DNA of 64,000 nucleotides, from contig NZ_JARXYZ010000002.1 in the NCBI RefSeq assembly GCF_029894125.1, positions 310,001 through 374,000 of the forward strand, in the 5' to 3' direction. A program made the translations under genes and the position numbers. Under the pieces are notes generated by a model. It made no database searches, was not told the DNA's origin, and worked only from the letters and a program-made list of their open reading frames with translations. This stretch comes from Kitasatospora sp. MAA19 (GTDB lineage Bacteria; Actinomycetota; Actinomycetes; Streptomycetales; Streptomycetaceae). Positions 47,507 to 56,607 of this stretch are shown here, piece by piece (the first letter of the stretch is position 1; every line of letters begins with the position of its first letter).

Positions 47507-48844
47507 TCAGTTGTCGCCGTCCTCGTCGATCAGGAAGCCCCGCATCGGCGCCGGCGCCTGCTGCATCGGCTGCGGAGGCTGCGGCCGGACGGCCGCCATC
47601 GGCTGGGTCATCCCGGCCGGCTGCATCTGCGGCGCGCCGGTGTTGCCACCGGACGGCTGGCCGCCGAAGCTCGGCGCCGGCGGGTTCCCGCCGAAGGAGC
47701 TCTGACCGCCGAACGACGGCGAGTTGCCGCCGAAGGACGGCTGGTTGCCGCCGAAGGACGGGGCACCGCCACTCATCGCACCGGCACCGGCCGGCGCCAT
47801 CGACGAGGCTGCCGGCGGCAGCGACGCGGTGGCGGGGATCCGCGGCGGGGCGAGCGAGTCGTCGGCCTGCGACTCCAGCTGGCGCAGCTGGGTCTCCAGG
47901 TACGACTTGAGGCGCGTACGGTACTCACGCTCGAACGCCCGCAGGTCCTCGACCTTGCGCTCCAGCGTGGCACGCGCGGACTCCAGCGAGCCCATCGCGA
48001 CCCGGTGCTTCTCCTGCGCGTCCCGCTCCAGGGCGTCCGCCTTGGCTCGGGCGTCGCGCTCCAGGCCCTCGGCCCGGCTGCGGGCCTCGCCGACGATCTT
48101 GTTGGCCTCGGAACGGGCCTCGGAGATCGCCTGGTCGGCGGTCTGCTGAGCGAGCGCCAGGACGCGGGCGGCGCTGTCGCCACCGGGGCCCTGCTGCTGC
48201 TGCATCGGACCGCCGAGCGGGCCGCCCATCTGCTGCTGCGGGCCGCCCATGGGGCCGCCCATCGGCTGCATCTGCTGCTGGCCCATGCCCTGGCCCATCG
48301 GGTTGCCCATCTGCTGCTGCGGGCCACCGGGGCCGCCCATGGGCTGGAGCATCTGACCGCCCATCGGCTGGACCAGCTGCTGCTGGCCGCCCATGGTCTG
48401 GCCCATCTGCTGCTGCGGGCCGCCCATCTGCTGGGGGCCGGCGGGGAGCTGCGGGGCGCCGGAGGGCAGGCCGAGCGGCTGGTTGCCCATCTGCTGCTGC
48501 GGGCCACCCATCTGCTGCTGCTGCGGACCACCCGGGCCCATCTGCTGCTGCGGACCACCGGGGCCCTGCTGGCCGGGGACCGGCGGGCCGGATATGGCGG
48601 CCGGGACGGGCGCGCCGGGACGGGAGTCCTGCGGCGCTTCCTTCCGCATGTTGGCCTGGTTCTGCGCGGCGGCACGAGTCGCGGCGGCCAGCTTGGCGCG
48701 CAGGTCCTCGTTCTCGCGAAGCAGGCGGGTCAGCTCCGCCTCGACCTCGTCGAGGAAGGCATCGACCTCGTCCTCGTCATAGCCTTCGCGCAGACGGACG
48801 GTCGTGAACTGCTTGTTCCGAACGTCCTCGGGGGTCAATGGCAT
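47507..48844 (-). CDS. divIVA: Polar growth determinant DivIVA (Wag31)
   Basis: 445 residues. The N-terminal DivIVA domain MPLTPEDVRNKQFTTVRLRE and the coiled coil ENEDLRAKLAAATRAAAQ are followed by a long Pro-Gln-Gly-Met linker (about residues 80-225). A second long coiled coil comes next (SEARSEANKIVGEARSRAEG to LETQLRQLESQADDS), then a Gly-Ser-Phe-Asn-rich tail ending GFLIDEDGDN. It marks hyphal tips and recruits the apical wall-synthesis machinery; it is essential in streptomycetes. The linker is the fast-evolving part. Confidence 0.96.
   Translation of the reverse strand: MPLTPEDVRNKQFTTVRLREGYDEDEVDAFLDEVEAELTRLLRENEDLRAKLAAATRAAAQNQANMRKEAPQDSRPGAPVPAAISGPPVPGQQGPGGPQQQMGPGGPQQQQMGGPQQQMGNQPLGLPSGAPQLPAGPQQMGGPQQQMGQTMGGQQQLVQPMGGQMLQPMGGPGGPQQQMGNPMGQGMGQQQMQPMGGPMGGPQQQMGGPLGGPMQQQQGPGGDSAARVLALAQQTADQAISEARSEANKIVGEARSRAEGLERDARAKADALERDAQEKHRVAMGSLESARATLERKVEDLRAFEREYRTRLKSYLETQLRQLESQADDSLAPPRIPATASLPPAASSMAPAGAGAMSGGAPSFGGNQPSFGGNSPSFGGQSSFGGNPPAPSFGGQPSGGNTGAPQMQPAGMTQPMAAVRPQPPQPMQQAPAPMRGFLIDEDGDN
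48195..48560. repeat. Imperfect repeats encoding the DivIVA PQG-rich linker
   Basis: Recurring gcccatctgctgctgcgg-type units on the plus strand (e.g. near 48227, 48308, 48407, 48488) encode Gly-Pro-Gln-Gln-Gln-Met-Gly on the minus strand. Spacing is irregular, and the units lie in a coding linker. Confidence 0.8.
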
Positions 48845-48903
48845 CTCTTCACCTCAACGTGATCGTCGGCACACCGGCATCCTGTCGCATCGCTCACCTA
48901 CGA

Positions 48904-49185
48904 CTAGGGCCGCACAAGCGAGATCAGGACATACACAATGATCATCAGTACGAAGAAGGACAGGTCGAGCGCCACGCCCCCGAAACGCAACGGCGGGATG
49001 AACCGCCGAAGAAGCTTGAGCGGCGGATCCGTGACAGTGTACGTGGCCTCCAGGACCAGGACCATGGCCTTACCCGGCCGCCACGAACGCGCGAACTGGA
49101 AGACCCAGTCCATGACCAGTCGTACAAGCAGGAACACCAGGAAGACGGTCAGGGCGTAGTAGAGCACCGCCCACACGATGTCCAT
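48904..49185 (-). CDS. YggT-family membrane protein
   Basis: 93 residues with two hydrophobic helices (VLYYALTVFLVFLLVRLVMD and LSFFVLMIIVYVLISL) around a loop containing EATYTVTDPPLKLLRRFIPP, the YggT signature. It lies between sepF and divIVA as in most Gram-positive division clusters. A role in division or envelope homeostasis is inferred from that conserved context. Confidence 0.92.
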   Translation of the reverse strand: MDIVWAVLYYALTVFLVFLLVRLVMDWVFQFARSWRPGKAMVLVLEATYTVTDPPLKLLRRFIPPLRFGGVALDLSFFVLMIIVYVLISLVRP

Positions 49186-49284
49186 CGCGTTTCCCTCTCC
49201 CCGGTCCCGGGCCCTTGGGCCTGCCGCTCGTCGCCTGTCGCTAATCCACTGTTGATCAGATCCACACGTAAAGTCGTGGCCGGG

Positions 49285-49887
49285 TCAGCTCTGGTTGAAG
49301 AACCCACCCTCGGCGATCCGAGCCTTGTCCTCCGCCGTGACATCGACGTTAGCAGGCGACAGCAGGAACACCTTCTGTGTCACGCGCTCGATACTGCCGT
49401 GCAGACCGAAGACGAGTCCAGCGGCGAAGTCTACGAGCCGCTTCGCGTCGGTGTCGTCCATCTCGGTCAGATTCATGATCACGGGGGTCCCGCCACGGAA
49501 CTGTTCCCCGATGGTACGGGCCTCGTTGTAGGTCCGGGGGTGCAGCGTGGTGATGCGGTAGGGCTCTCGTTCGTTCACTACCTTGGGCATGATCACCGGG
49601 GCGCTCTTCTCCAGGTTGTGGCGGCGTTCGGGTGTGATGGACGACACTGGGGCCATCCTCGGGGTCTCCTGCCGGATCGGCACCGCGGCCGCGACCGGCT
49701 GCGGGGTGATCGAGGAGACCGGGGCGGGTGCGGCGGCCGGCCGGGGAATGTCCTCGGTCCGCTGTCCCGTTCGAATCGGCTCGGGGTCCGCGTCGTAGTC
49801 GTCGTCAGGGTCGTACCCCTGGCCGTCGTACGTCTCGTCCTCCACGAGGCCGAGGTAGACCGCCATCTTGCGCATTGCGCCGGCCAT
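49285..49887 (-). CDS. sepF: Cell division protein SepF
   Basis: 200 residues from ATG 49887, with AGGAG upstream (an ATG six codons earlier is possible). The N-terminal amphipathic [17 protein letters not shown] binds membrane in the family. An acidic/proline-rich linker follows, then the FtsZ-binding domain ([51 protein letters not shown]). It anchors FtsZ in actinomycetes, which lack FtsA; no ftsA is seen here. Confidence 0.95.
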   Translation of the reverse strand: MAGAMRKMAVYLGLVEDETYDGQGYDPDDDYDADPEPIRTGQRTEDIPRPAAAPAPVSSITPQPVAAAVPIRQETPRMAPVSSITPERRHNLEKSAPVIMPKVVNEREPYRITTLHPRTYNEARTIGEQFRGGTPVIMNLTEMDDTDAKRLVDFAAGLVFGLHGSIERVTQKVFLLSPANVDVTAEDKARIAEGGFFNQS

Positions 49888-50190
49888 GCTCCTGTCTCCT
49901 CCGCTCATAGCCACCTCGCTGGCGCGCGGTGGCGGCTTCGCGAAACGCGCACCTTCCGATGGTCGCCCGCTCCGCTCGCTCCGTGCGGACCGGCTCCGTC
50001 CCGGCGGCCAGGCCGTGCGGCCCTGCCTGCGGATTCCGCGGTCCACCCACGACGGCCCGCCAGGCCGACGGCCGGTCAGAGTTCGTGGAGTGGGGGCCGC
50101 GGAGCTGCGATCCACGGTTCGCTAGCGCTCCGAGGAGCTGCTAGATTCTGTCCTATTTTGTCCTGCAGTCTGATCTACTACCCGGTGACG
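49888..50190. other. 303-base spacer upstream of sepF
   Basis: No gene is evident. It contains a tandem 10-base repeat (50145-50164) within a locally AT-rich patch, likely part of the sepF promoter, and an imperfect palindrome GGTGACGTTACC at 50184-50195. Confidence 0.5.
50145..50164 (-). promoter_or_regulatory. Tandem 10-bp repeat in the sepF upstream region
   Basis: ATTCTGTCCT directly followed by ATTTTGTCCT (9 of 10 identical), i.e. two AGGACA-type half-sites one helical turn apart on the sepF sense strand. It could be a regulator site or overlap the promoter. Confidence 0.35.
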
Positions 50191-50994
50191 TTACCTGAGG
50201 GGTGACCTCACTCCGAGTACCGCCGTTCCGACGCGCACATGTGTCGCTCCGGCGGCAATCGCCTGCTCAAGGTCACCACTCATCCCTGCGGAGACCATGG
50301 TGGCAGCAGGATGGGCCGTCCGTACGGCGGTTGCGATTTCCGTCAGCCGCTCGAAGGCCCGAGCCGGGTCTCCGGCGAGCGGACCGGCCAGCGGAGCGAC
50401 GGTCATCACACCGTCCAGCCGGAGCCCGGGCGTGTCGGCGATCGCGTCGGTGATTTCCGCGACGTCCTCCGGGGCGACTCCGGCCCGGTGGGCACCCTCG
50501 CCGTGCTCCTTGTCCAGGGCCACCTGCACCAGGCAACCCAGCTCCGGGCGCTCGGACTTGAGCACCGCGGCGGAGAGCGACTCGACCAGCCGCAGCCGGT
50601 CCACCGAGTGCACGTGGTTCGCGTACCGGACGACCGAGCGGACCTTGTTGGTCTGCAGCTGTCCGACGAAGTGCCAGTCAAGAGGAAGGTTTCTGCACTG
50701 CTCTGCCTTGGGTGCGGCGTCCTGGTCGCGGTTCTCCGCGACGTCCGTCACACCCAGCCCGGCCAACAGCGCGGTGTCCTCGGCGGGGTAGGTCTTGGTG
50801 ACGACGATCAGGGTGACCTCGTCGCGCGCCCGTCCGACGGCCGCACAGGCGTCGGCGATCCGCCGCTCGACCACGTCGAGGTTGGTCCCCAGCTCCTCGT
50901 AGCGGGCCCGCTGGCCCTGCGTCAGCGCCGCCGACCAGCTTGGATCAGGGAAGGCGGCGCCGCCCGGGAACGGTCCGTAGATGTCGTTCGTCAT
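50191..50994 (-). CDS. yggS: YggS/PROSC-family PLP homeostasis protein
   Basis: 267 residues. PLP-binding lysine Lys67 in LIVVTKTYPAED, then VAENRDQDA, LDWHFVGQLQTNK, VHSVDRLRL and MVSAGMSGDLEQAIAAGATH. A ~30-residue N-terminal extension beyond the usual start (PFPGGAAFPDPS) is present. It has no catalytic role; it buffers pyridoxal phosphate. Its start overlaps the pgeF stop by one base. Confidence 0.94.
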   Translation of the reverse strand: MTNDIYGPFPGGAAFPDPSWSAALTQGQRARYEELGTNLDVVERRIADACAAVGRARDEVTLIVVTKTYPAEDTALLAGLGVTDVAENRDQDAAPKAEQCRNLPLDWHFVGQLQTNKVRSVVRYANHVHSVDRLRLVESLSAAVLKSERPELGCLVQVALDKEHGEGAHRAGVAPEDVAEITDAIADTPGLRLDGVMTVAPLAGPLAGDPARAFERLTEIATAVRTAHPAATMVSAGMSGDLEQAIAAGATHVRVGTAVLGVRSPLR

Positions 50995-51725
50995 CAGTGA
51001 TCAGAGCCCAACCAGACATAGCTCGCGAGCCGGCCGGTGCGCTGCTCGCGGCGATAGGAGTAGTGATCGGCGGATTCGAGGGTGCAGACCGATGATCGCA
51101 CCAGCTCGGTGACCCCCGCGGCGGCCAACTGGGCCGCGACTCCCTCCGGCACGTCCAGGGCCGGCGTTCCCCAGGAGGTCTCGGCGAACGCGGCGGGCAC
51201 CACCGCGGCGACCTCGGCCCGCAGGTCGGCCGGCACCTCGTAGCACCGGCCGCAGACCGCGGGGCCGGTGGCCGCGACGATCCGACCCGGCTCGGCCCCC
51301 AGCTCGACCATCGCCCGCACGACCGCGGGCACCACCCCGGCCGCCAGCCCGGGCCGGCCCGCGTGGGCCGCGCCCGCCACGCCCGCCACCGGGTCGGCCA
51401 GCAGCACCGGGGTGCAGTCGGCGGTCAGGACGGCGAGCGCGAGCGGCCGGTCGGTGACCACCGCGTCCACCGTCGGGGCCTCCCCCGGCGGCTGGCGCTC
51501 CGTCACCACCGCGACCTCCGCGCCGTGCACCTGGTTCATCCAGACCACGTCGGCCGGGTTCAGTCCGAGCTCCCGGGCGACGATCGCCCGGTTCTCCCGG
51601 ACGGTCTCCGGGTCGTCCCCCACCGCCCCGCCGAGGTTGAGCTCCCCGTACGGCGAAGTGCTCACCCCGCCCCACCGATCGGTGAAGGCGAAGTGAGCAC
51701 CCGCGTGTACCGCGTGATCGATCAC
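50994..51725 (-). CDS. pgeF: Peptidoglycan-editing laccase-domain protein PgeF (YfiH)
   Basis: 243 residues from GTG 51725, overlapping the ftsZ stop (GTGA). The zinc/copper-type site is complete: His in [10 protein letters not shown], Cys in [10 protein letters not shown] and His in [13 protein letters not shown]. By family it removes misincorporated L-Ser from UDP-MurNAc-type precursors or acts on purine nucleosides. It is located between ftsZ and yggS. Confidence 0.92.
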   Translation of the reverse strand: MIDHAVHAGAHFAFTDRWGGVSTSPYGELNLGGAVGDDPETVRENRAIVARELGLNPADVVWMNQVHGAEVAVVTERQPPGEAPTVDAVVTDRPLALAVLTADCTPVLLADPVAGVAGAAHAGRPGLAAGVVPAVVRAMVELGAEPGRIVAATGPAVCGRCYEVPADLRAEVAAVVPAAFAETSWGTPALDVPEGVAAQLAAAGVTELVRSSVCTLESADHYSYRREQRTGRLASYVWLGSDH

Positions 51726-52948
51726 TTAAGGAAGTCCGGGACGTCGAGCTCCTCCGCTGCGCTCTCCACGAACGGCTGTCGGGCCGGCTGCACCTGCGGC
51801 GGCACCGGGGCGGCGGTCGCGGTGGCCGAGGTCTCGGCGGCGCGCGGCGCGGAGGCGTGGGTGTCCCCCTCCGAACGGGACGTCACCGAGCCGATGCTCC
51901 CGTAGGACGGCCGGGTGGCCGGGCGCTCCGGGGTGGTCGGCGTCGTGGTCGCGGCGGCGGGGGTGGCCTTGACCACCGGGTCGCGGACGATCGCCGGCGG
52001 CTGCCCGCCGTCGAAGCCGGCCGCGATGACGGTGACCCGGACCTCGTCGCCGAGCGCGTCGTCGATGACCGCGCCGAAGATGATGTTGGCCTCGGGGTGC
52101 GCGGCCTCGCTGACCAGCTGGGCCGACTCGTTGATCTCGAACAGACCGAGGTCGGAGCCGCCCGAGATGGACAGCAGCACGCCGCGGGCGCCGTCGATCG
52201 AGGCCTCCAGCAGCGGCGAGGAGATCGCCATCACGGCGGCCGCCTTGGCACGGTCCTCGCCGCGGGCCGAACCGATGCCCATGAGCGCCGAACCGGCCTC
52301 CGACATGACGGACTTGACGTCGGCGAAGTCGAGGTTGATCAGGCCGGGGGTGGTGATCAGGTCGGTGATGCCCTGGACACCGGAGAGCAGGACCTGGTCG
52401 GCCGAGCGGAACGCGTCGAGCACGCTGACCTGGCGGTCGGAGATGGACAGCAGCCGGTCGTTGGGGATCACGATGAGGGTGTCGACCTCCTCGCGCAGGC
52501 TCGCGATGCCGTCCTCGGCCTGGTTGGCGCGGCGCCGGCCCTCGAAGGTGAAGGGGCGGGTGACCACGCCGATGGTCAGGGCGCCCAGCGAGCGGGCGAT
52601 GTTGGCGACCACGGGCGCGCCGCCCGTGCCCGTGCCACCACCCTCGCCGGCGGTGACGAAGACCATGTCGGCCCCCTTGAGGACCTCCTCGATCTCCTCG
52701 CGGTGGTCCTCGGCGGCCTTGCGGCCGACCTCGGGGTTGGCGCCGGCGCCGAGGCCCCGGGTGAGTTCACGGCCCACATCGAGCTTGACGTCGGCGTCGC
52801 TCATCAGGAGGGCCTGCGCATCGGTGTTGATCGCGATGAACTCGACGCCCTTGAGACCGACCTCGATCATCCGGTTGATGGCGTTGACACCACCGCCGCC
52901 GATTCCGACGACCTTGATGACTGCGAGGTAGTTCTGCGGTGCTGCCAC
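51722..52948 (-). CDS. ftsZ: Cell division GTPase FtsZ
   Basis: 408 residues from GTG 52948 ([20 protein letters not shown]), preceded by GAGAGG. Tubulin signature [15 protein letters not shown], and T7-loop region around [14 protein letters not shown]. The C-terminal linker (about 315-395) is variable, and the tail [10 protein letters not shown] is the conserved partner-binding peptide. It forms the Z-ring and, in streptomycetes, the sporulation ladders. The 363 bases upstream hold its promoters. Confidence 0.98.
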   Translation of the reverse strand: MAAPQNYLAVIKVVGIGGGGVNAINRMIEVGLKGVEFIAINTDAQALLMSDADVKLDVGRELTRGLGAGANPEVGRKAAEDHREEIEEVLKGADMVFVTAGEGGGTGTGGAPVVANIARSLGALTIGVVTRPFTFEGRRRANQAEDGIASLREEVDTLIVIPNDRLLSISDRQVSVLDAFRSADQVLLSGVQGITDLITTPGLINLDFADVKSVMSEAGSALMGIGSARGEDRAKAAAVMAISSPLLEASIDGARGVLLSISGGSDLGLFEINESAQLVSEAAHPEANIIFGAVIDDALGDEVRVTVIAAGFDGGQPPAIVRDPVVKATPAAATTTPTTPERPATRPSYGSIGSVTSRSEGDTHASAPRAAETSATATAAPVPPQVQPARQPFVESAAEELDVPDFLK

Positions 52949-53072
52949 GTCGAAGGCCTCTCGCCTCGAATTTCCGGGTCGACCCGACCCGACGGGGGGT
53001 CGTGCCGACGGATGTCGATGGGTAGGGAGCCTGGTTTCCGACTGAATGTCCGAAATGCCGACCGCCGACCCC

Positions 53073-53097
53073 AACCCTAAACTTGACCTTTAGGGTT
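53073..53097. promoter_or_regulatory. Perfect 9-bp inverted repeat upstream of ftsZ
   Basis: AACCCTAAA (53073-53081), 7-base centre, TTTAGGGTT (53089-53097). It is unusually AT-rich for this genome and about 125 bases before the ftsZ start; a regulator site or promoter element is plausible. Confidence 0.5.
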
Positions 53098-53139
53098 AGT
53101 CCTGTGCCTCCGTCACATCACCAGGGGGCACAGTCTGGT

Positions 53140-53151
53140 GACACAGGACAC
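53140..53151. promoter_or_regulatory. Two GACAC motifs, possible WhiA site
   Basis: GACAC at 53140-53144 and again at 53147-53151. GACAC is the core recognised by the sporulation regulator WhiA, and ftsZ is a known WhiA target in Streptomyces. The motif is short, so chance occurrence is possible. Confidence 0.4.
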
Positions 53152-53311
53152 TAGGTGGCTCCAGGCACGTGTTTCAACGAACACGCCGAGCTTCCCTTTT
53201 TCTTTTGAGCCTATGTGATCATCGGCCGCTGAATGAAACCGGGGTGACCACCAAGGGTCGGGCTGACACTTCACAGCGTCAACCCCTCCCTCAGGCACAG
53301 AACCTACCGGA

Positions 53312-54088
53312 TCATCCCGACACCGCCGGCGCCTCCGGCGCACTCACGTCGAAGTTCGTGCCCTTCTGCGTCATCAACGCGACCAGCGCCCGAGCCTTGC
53401 GATCGGTCTGCTCCGGGCTCCCCCAGTGCACCGTCGCACCCCCGCTGAGCTGCAGCTGAATATCGTCGTACGAGTGCACCAGCACCGCCCCGGCCCGCTT
53501 CGCCACCTCGGGCGGCAGCCCGGCGGCCACCGACACCGCACCCTGCACCAGCTGCGAACGGGAGATCACCCCGTCCACGTCCTTCGCCTGCTGACTGAGC
53601 CGCAGTTCCACCACCGGCACCCCCTCCGGCGGGGCCGCCTCGGTGGCGAAGCTCACGCCGCCGGCGTCCACCTGGGTGAACTGGCCGTCCTCCCCCTTGA
53701 CGGCGGCCACCGCCGTACGCTGGACGACCTTCACCTGCAGGGTGTGCGGCCAGCCCCGCCACACCTCGGCCTTGGCCACCCGGGGGATCGCCTCCACCCG
53801 GTGCTGGACGGCGTCCAGGTCCACCCGCGCCAGCGGGCCGTCGCCGACCCGTCCGATCGCCGCGCGGACCTGGTCCGCCGTCAACTTCTCGTCCTTCGGT
53901 CCCTGGACCGCGACCTCGCGCACGTCCAGCAGCGAGGAGAAGAACACCACCCAGGCCAGCACGCCCAGCACCGCGGCGCCGAGCACGCTCAGCACCACGA
54001 TGCCCCGCCGGGAGAGCCGGAGCCGAGGAGCGGACTCCTCGTCCTCCAGCTCTTCCTCCAGCGGGTCGGCGAGCCGGCCGTCAGCCAC
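53312..54088 (-). CDS. ftsQ: Cell division protein FtsQ
   Basis: 258 residues. Acidic cytoplasmic N-terminus, one membrane helix ([20 protein letters not shown]), then POTRA ([20 protein letters not shown]) and the FtsQ beta domain ([20 protein letters not shown]). Bitopic divisome protein linking FtsZ-associated factors to septal wall synthesis. The start overlaps the murG stop by 8 bases. Confidence 0.94.
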   Translation of the reverse strand: MADGRLADPLEEELEDEESAPRLRLSRRGIVVLSVLGAAVLGVLAWVVFFSSLLDVREVAVQGPKDEKLTADQVRAAIGRVGDGPLARVDLDAVQHRVEAIPRVAKAEVWRGWPHTLQVKVVQRTAVAAVKGEDGQFTQVDAGGVSFATEAAPPEGVPVVELRLSQQAKDVDGVISRSQLVQGAVSVAAGLPPEVAKRAGAVLVHSYDDIQLQLSGGATVHWGSPEQTDRKARALVALMTQKGTNFDVSAPEAPAVSG

Positions 54089-55187
54089 GGCGGCGACCGC
54101 CGCGGGAGGCCTGGATCGCCTCGTAGACCATGCCGACCAGCAGGTCGTCGGCGTCCCGGCGGCCGAACTCGGCGGCAGCCCGGCTCATGTCCCACAGCCG
54201 CTGCGGGTCGGTGAGCACCGGCAGCACGTTCTGCAGCACCCAGTCCGGGGTCAGCTCGGCGTCGTCCACCAGCAGGCCGCCGCCGGCCTTGACCATCGGC
54301 TGGGCGTTCAGCCGCTGCTCGCCGTTGCCGATCGGCAGCGGGACGAACGCGGCGGGCAGCCCGACGGCGGCCAGCTCGGCGACGGTCATGGCGCCGGCCC
54401 GGCAGAGCATCAGGTCCGCGGCCGCGTAGGCGAGGTCCATCCGGTCGACGTACGGCACCACCCGGTACGGCGGCATCCCGGGGATGTCCTCGACCTGCGG
54501 CAGCTCGTTCTTCGGGCCGACCGCGTGCAGGATCTGCACGCCGTACTGCTGGAGCCGCGGGGCGATCGCGGTGACCGTCTCGTTGAGCCGACGCGCGCCC
54601 TGGGATCCGCCGGAGACCAGCAGGGTGGGCAGGCGCTGGTCGAGGCCGAAGTAGTGCCGGGCTTCCGGTCGGGCGGCGCCGCGGTCCAGGGTGGCGATGG
54701 TCCGGCGCAGCGGGATGCCGATGTACCGGGAGTCGCGCAGCTTGCTGTCCGGCGTGGAGACCGCCACGAAGTCGGTGTAGCGGGCGCCGATCTTGTTGGC
54801 CAGGCCCGGACGGGCGTTCGCCTCGTGCACCACGATCGGCACGCCGGCCCGCTTGGCGGCCAGGTAGGCGGGCATCGCGACGTAGCCGCCGAAGCCGACC
54901 ACGGCGTCCGCGTTGACCCGTTCGATGATCTCCTGGGCGGCCCGTACGGTACCGCGCAGCCGGCCGGGGACGGTGATCAGCTCGGGGGTGGGCTTGCGGG
55001 GCAGCGGGACGGCCGGGATGAGCTCCAGCTGGTAGCCGCGCTCGGGCACCAGTCGGGTCTCCAGACCGCGTTCGGTTCCCAGGGCGGTGATCCCGACGGA
55101 CGGGTCATGCCTGCGGAGGGCGTCCGCGAGGGCCATGGCCGGCTCGATGTGACCGGCGGTCCCCCCGCCGGCGAGTACGACATGCAC
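54081..55187 (-). CDS. murG: UDP-GlcNAc transferase MurG
   Basis: 368 residues. Adds GlcNAc to lipid I to form lipid II on the cytoplasmic membrane face. [18 protein letters not shown] at the N-terminus, [18 protein letters not shown], and the donor-binding [13 protein letters not shown] and [20 protein letters not shown] regions are all conserved. It lies 6 bases after the ftsW stop. In this lineage murG is followed directly by ftsQ, murC being elsewhere. Confidence 0.97.
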   Translation of the reverse strand: MHVVLAGGGTAGHIEPAMALADALRRHDPSVGITALGTERGLETRLVPERGYQLELIPAVPLPRKPTPELITVPGRLRGTVRAAQEIIERVNADAVVGFGGYVAMPAYLAAKRAGVPIVVHEANARPGLANKIGARYTDFVAVSTPDSKLRDSRYIGIPLRRTIATLDRGAARPEARHYFGLDQRLPTLLVSGGSQGARRLNETVTAIAPRLQQYGVQILHAVGPKNELPQVEDIPGMPPYRVVPYVDRMDLAYAAADLMLCRAGAMTVAELAAVGLPAAFVPLPIGNGEQRLNAQPMVKAGGGLLVDDAELTPDWVLQNVLPVLTDPQRLWDMSRAAAEFGRRDADDLLVGMVYEAIQASRGGRRRG

Positions 55188-55193
55188 CGAAAT

Positions 55194-56564
55194 TCACCGC
55201 TCCCTGCGTGCCGGCCCCGGGGCCGGGCGCGCTGTGGTTCGTCGTCGTGGCAGCACCCGGGCCAGTCGTCTCCTGATCCGGGAGTTCTTGCTCCGGGCGG
55301 CCAGGGCCGCCTTCGCGCCCGAGGTGCTGCGTGCCAGGCACAGCAGCACACCGATCGCGGACATGGCCGACAGCATGGCGGAACCGCCGTAGGAGAACAG
55401 CGGGAGCGGGACGCCCGCGATGGGCAGCAGTCCCAGCGCCGACCCCAGGTTGATCATGGCCTGCGCCATGATCCAGGTGGTGGCGGCTCCCGCGGCGTAC
55501 CTGACGAAGGGATCCTTCGTACCGATGGCCACACGGATACCCGCGTAGCCTAGTGCCGCGAAGAGACCGATCACCGACAGCGTCCCCACCAGGCCCAGTT
55601 CCTCGCCGGTCGCGGCGAAGATGAAGTCGGTGTGCGCCTCGGGCAGCTGGCCCCATTTCTCCACGCCGGCGCCGAGGCCGGTGCCGAAGCCACCGCCGAG
55701 CGCGAACGAGTAGACACCGTGCAGGGCCTGGAAGCAGGCCCCGTCGGGGTCGAGCTTGGTGACGCCGATGCAGCCCAGGCGCTCCGCCCGGTGCGGGACC
55801 GTGATGACCAGCGCGGTGCAGACGACCACGGCCACCCCGAGGGTGGCCACGAACAGCCGCAGCGGCGCACCGACCATCCAGAGCAGCGCGAACAGCATCG
55901 CCACCAGGATCATCGAGGTGCCCATGTCGCCGCCGAGCATGATCAGCGCGAGCAGCAGCAGGGCGCCCGGCACCAGCGGGACGAGCAGGTGCTTCCAGGA
56001 GGTGAGGGTGCCGGCCTTCTGCTTGCGGGCGAGCAGGTCGGCGCCCCAGAGCACCAGCGCGAGCTTGGCGAACTCCGAGGGCTGGAACTGGAAGAACCCG
56101 AAGTCCAGCCAGTTCTGGTTGCCGTTGATCCGCACCCCGATGCCGGGTACGGCGACCAGCGCGAGCGCGCCGATCACCCCGAGCATCACCGGGTAGACGA
56201 TCACCCGCAGCACCGCCAGCGGTACGGAGGCGAAGCCGATCAGCAGGACCAGGCCGAGGATGGCCGCGATCAGCTGCTTGAGGAAGTAGTACTGCGCCGA
56301 GTGGTGCTGGCCCAGGGCGAGGATCTGCGAGGCCGAGAAGACCATCATCAGACCGAGCACCACCAGCAGCAGCATCGTGCCGACGATGAGCAGGTAGGGC
56401 GTGAGCGGCCGGTCCAGCCAGTACCGCACCCGGTCCCGGAAGGCCCGCACCCGGGCCAGCGGTCCGGCCGACTTGTACTTGGTCGTGGTGGCCGAGATCA
56501 CGCGCCACGGCTCTGCGGCGTCCTGCTTCGTACCGCCGGAATCCGCTCTGCCCTGCCCCGCCAC
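55194..56564 (-). CDS. ftsW: Septal peptidoglycan glycosyltransferase FtsW (SEDS)
   Basis: 456 residues from GTG 56564 with GGGGAG upstream; the longer frame overlaps murD and is not used. About ten membrane helices. SEDS motifs: FGFFQFQPSEFAKLALVLWG, GGGFGTGLGAGVEKWGQLPE, and the C-terminal GVPLPLFSYGGSAML. It polymerises lipid II with its cognate penicillin-binding protein, here FtsI. Confidence 0.96.
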   Translation of the reverse strand: MAGQGRADSGGTKQDAAEPWRVISATTTKYKSAGPLARVRAFRDRVRYWLDRPLTPYLLIVGTMLLLVVLGLMMVFSASQILALGQHHSAQYYFLKQLIAAILGLVLLIGFASVPLAVLRVIVYPVMLGVIGALALVAVPGIGVRINGNQNWLDFGFFQFQPSEFAKLALVLWGADLLARKQKAGTLTSWKHLLVPLVPGALLLLALIMLGGDMGTSMILVAMLFALLWMVGAPLRLFVATLGVAVVVCTALVITVPHRAERLGCIGVTKLDPDGACFQALHGVYSFALGGGFGTGLGAGVEKWGQLPEAHTDFIFAATGEELGLVGTLSVIGLFAALGYAGIRVAIGTKDPFVRYAAGAATTWIMAQAMINLGSALGLLPIAGVPLPLFSYGGSAMLSAMSAIGVLLCLARSTSGAKAALAARSKNSRIRRRLARVLPRRRTTARPAPGPARRER

Positions 56565-56607
56565 CGCTCCCCGCTCACTCTCTCCGTACGACTCCCTCGC
56601 CCGCCTG

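Larger units (their letters stand above)
52949..53311 (-). promoter_or_regulatory. ftsZ promoter region
   Basis: The ftsQ-ftsZ gap has no gene. It contains the inverted repeat at 53073-53097 and paired GACAC motifs at 53140-53151. An AT-rich patch around 53190-53215 is suited to a promoter. Streptomyces ftsZ is known to have several promoters including a sporulation-specific one; I cannot place each. Confidence 0.6.

Noticed and set aside
48195..48560. Regularly recurring short repeats suggestive of a CRISPR array
   Set aside because: They are in frame within divIVA, irregularly spaced, and encode the known PQG-rich linker.
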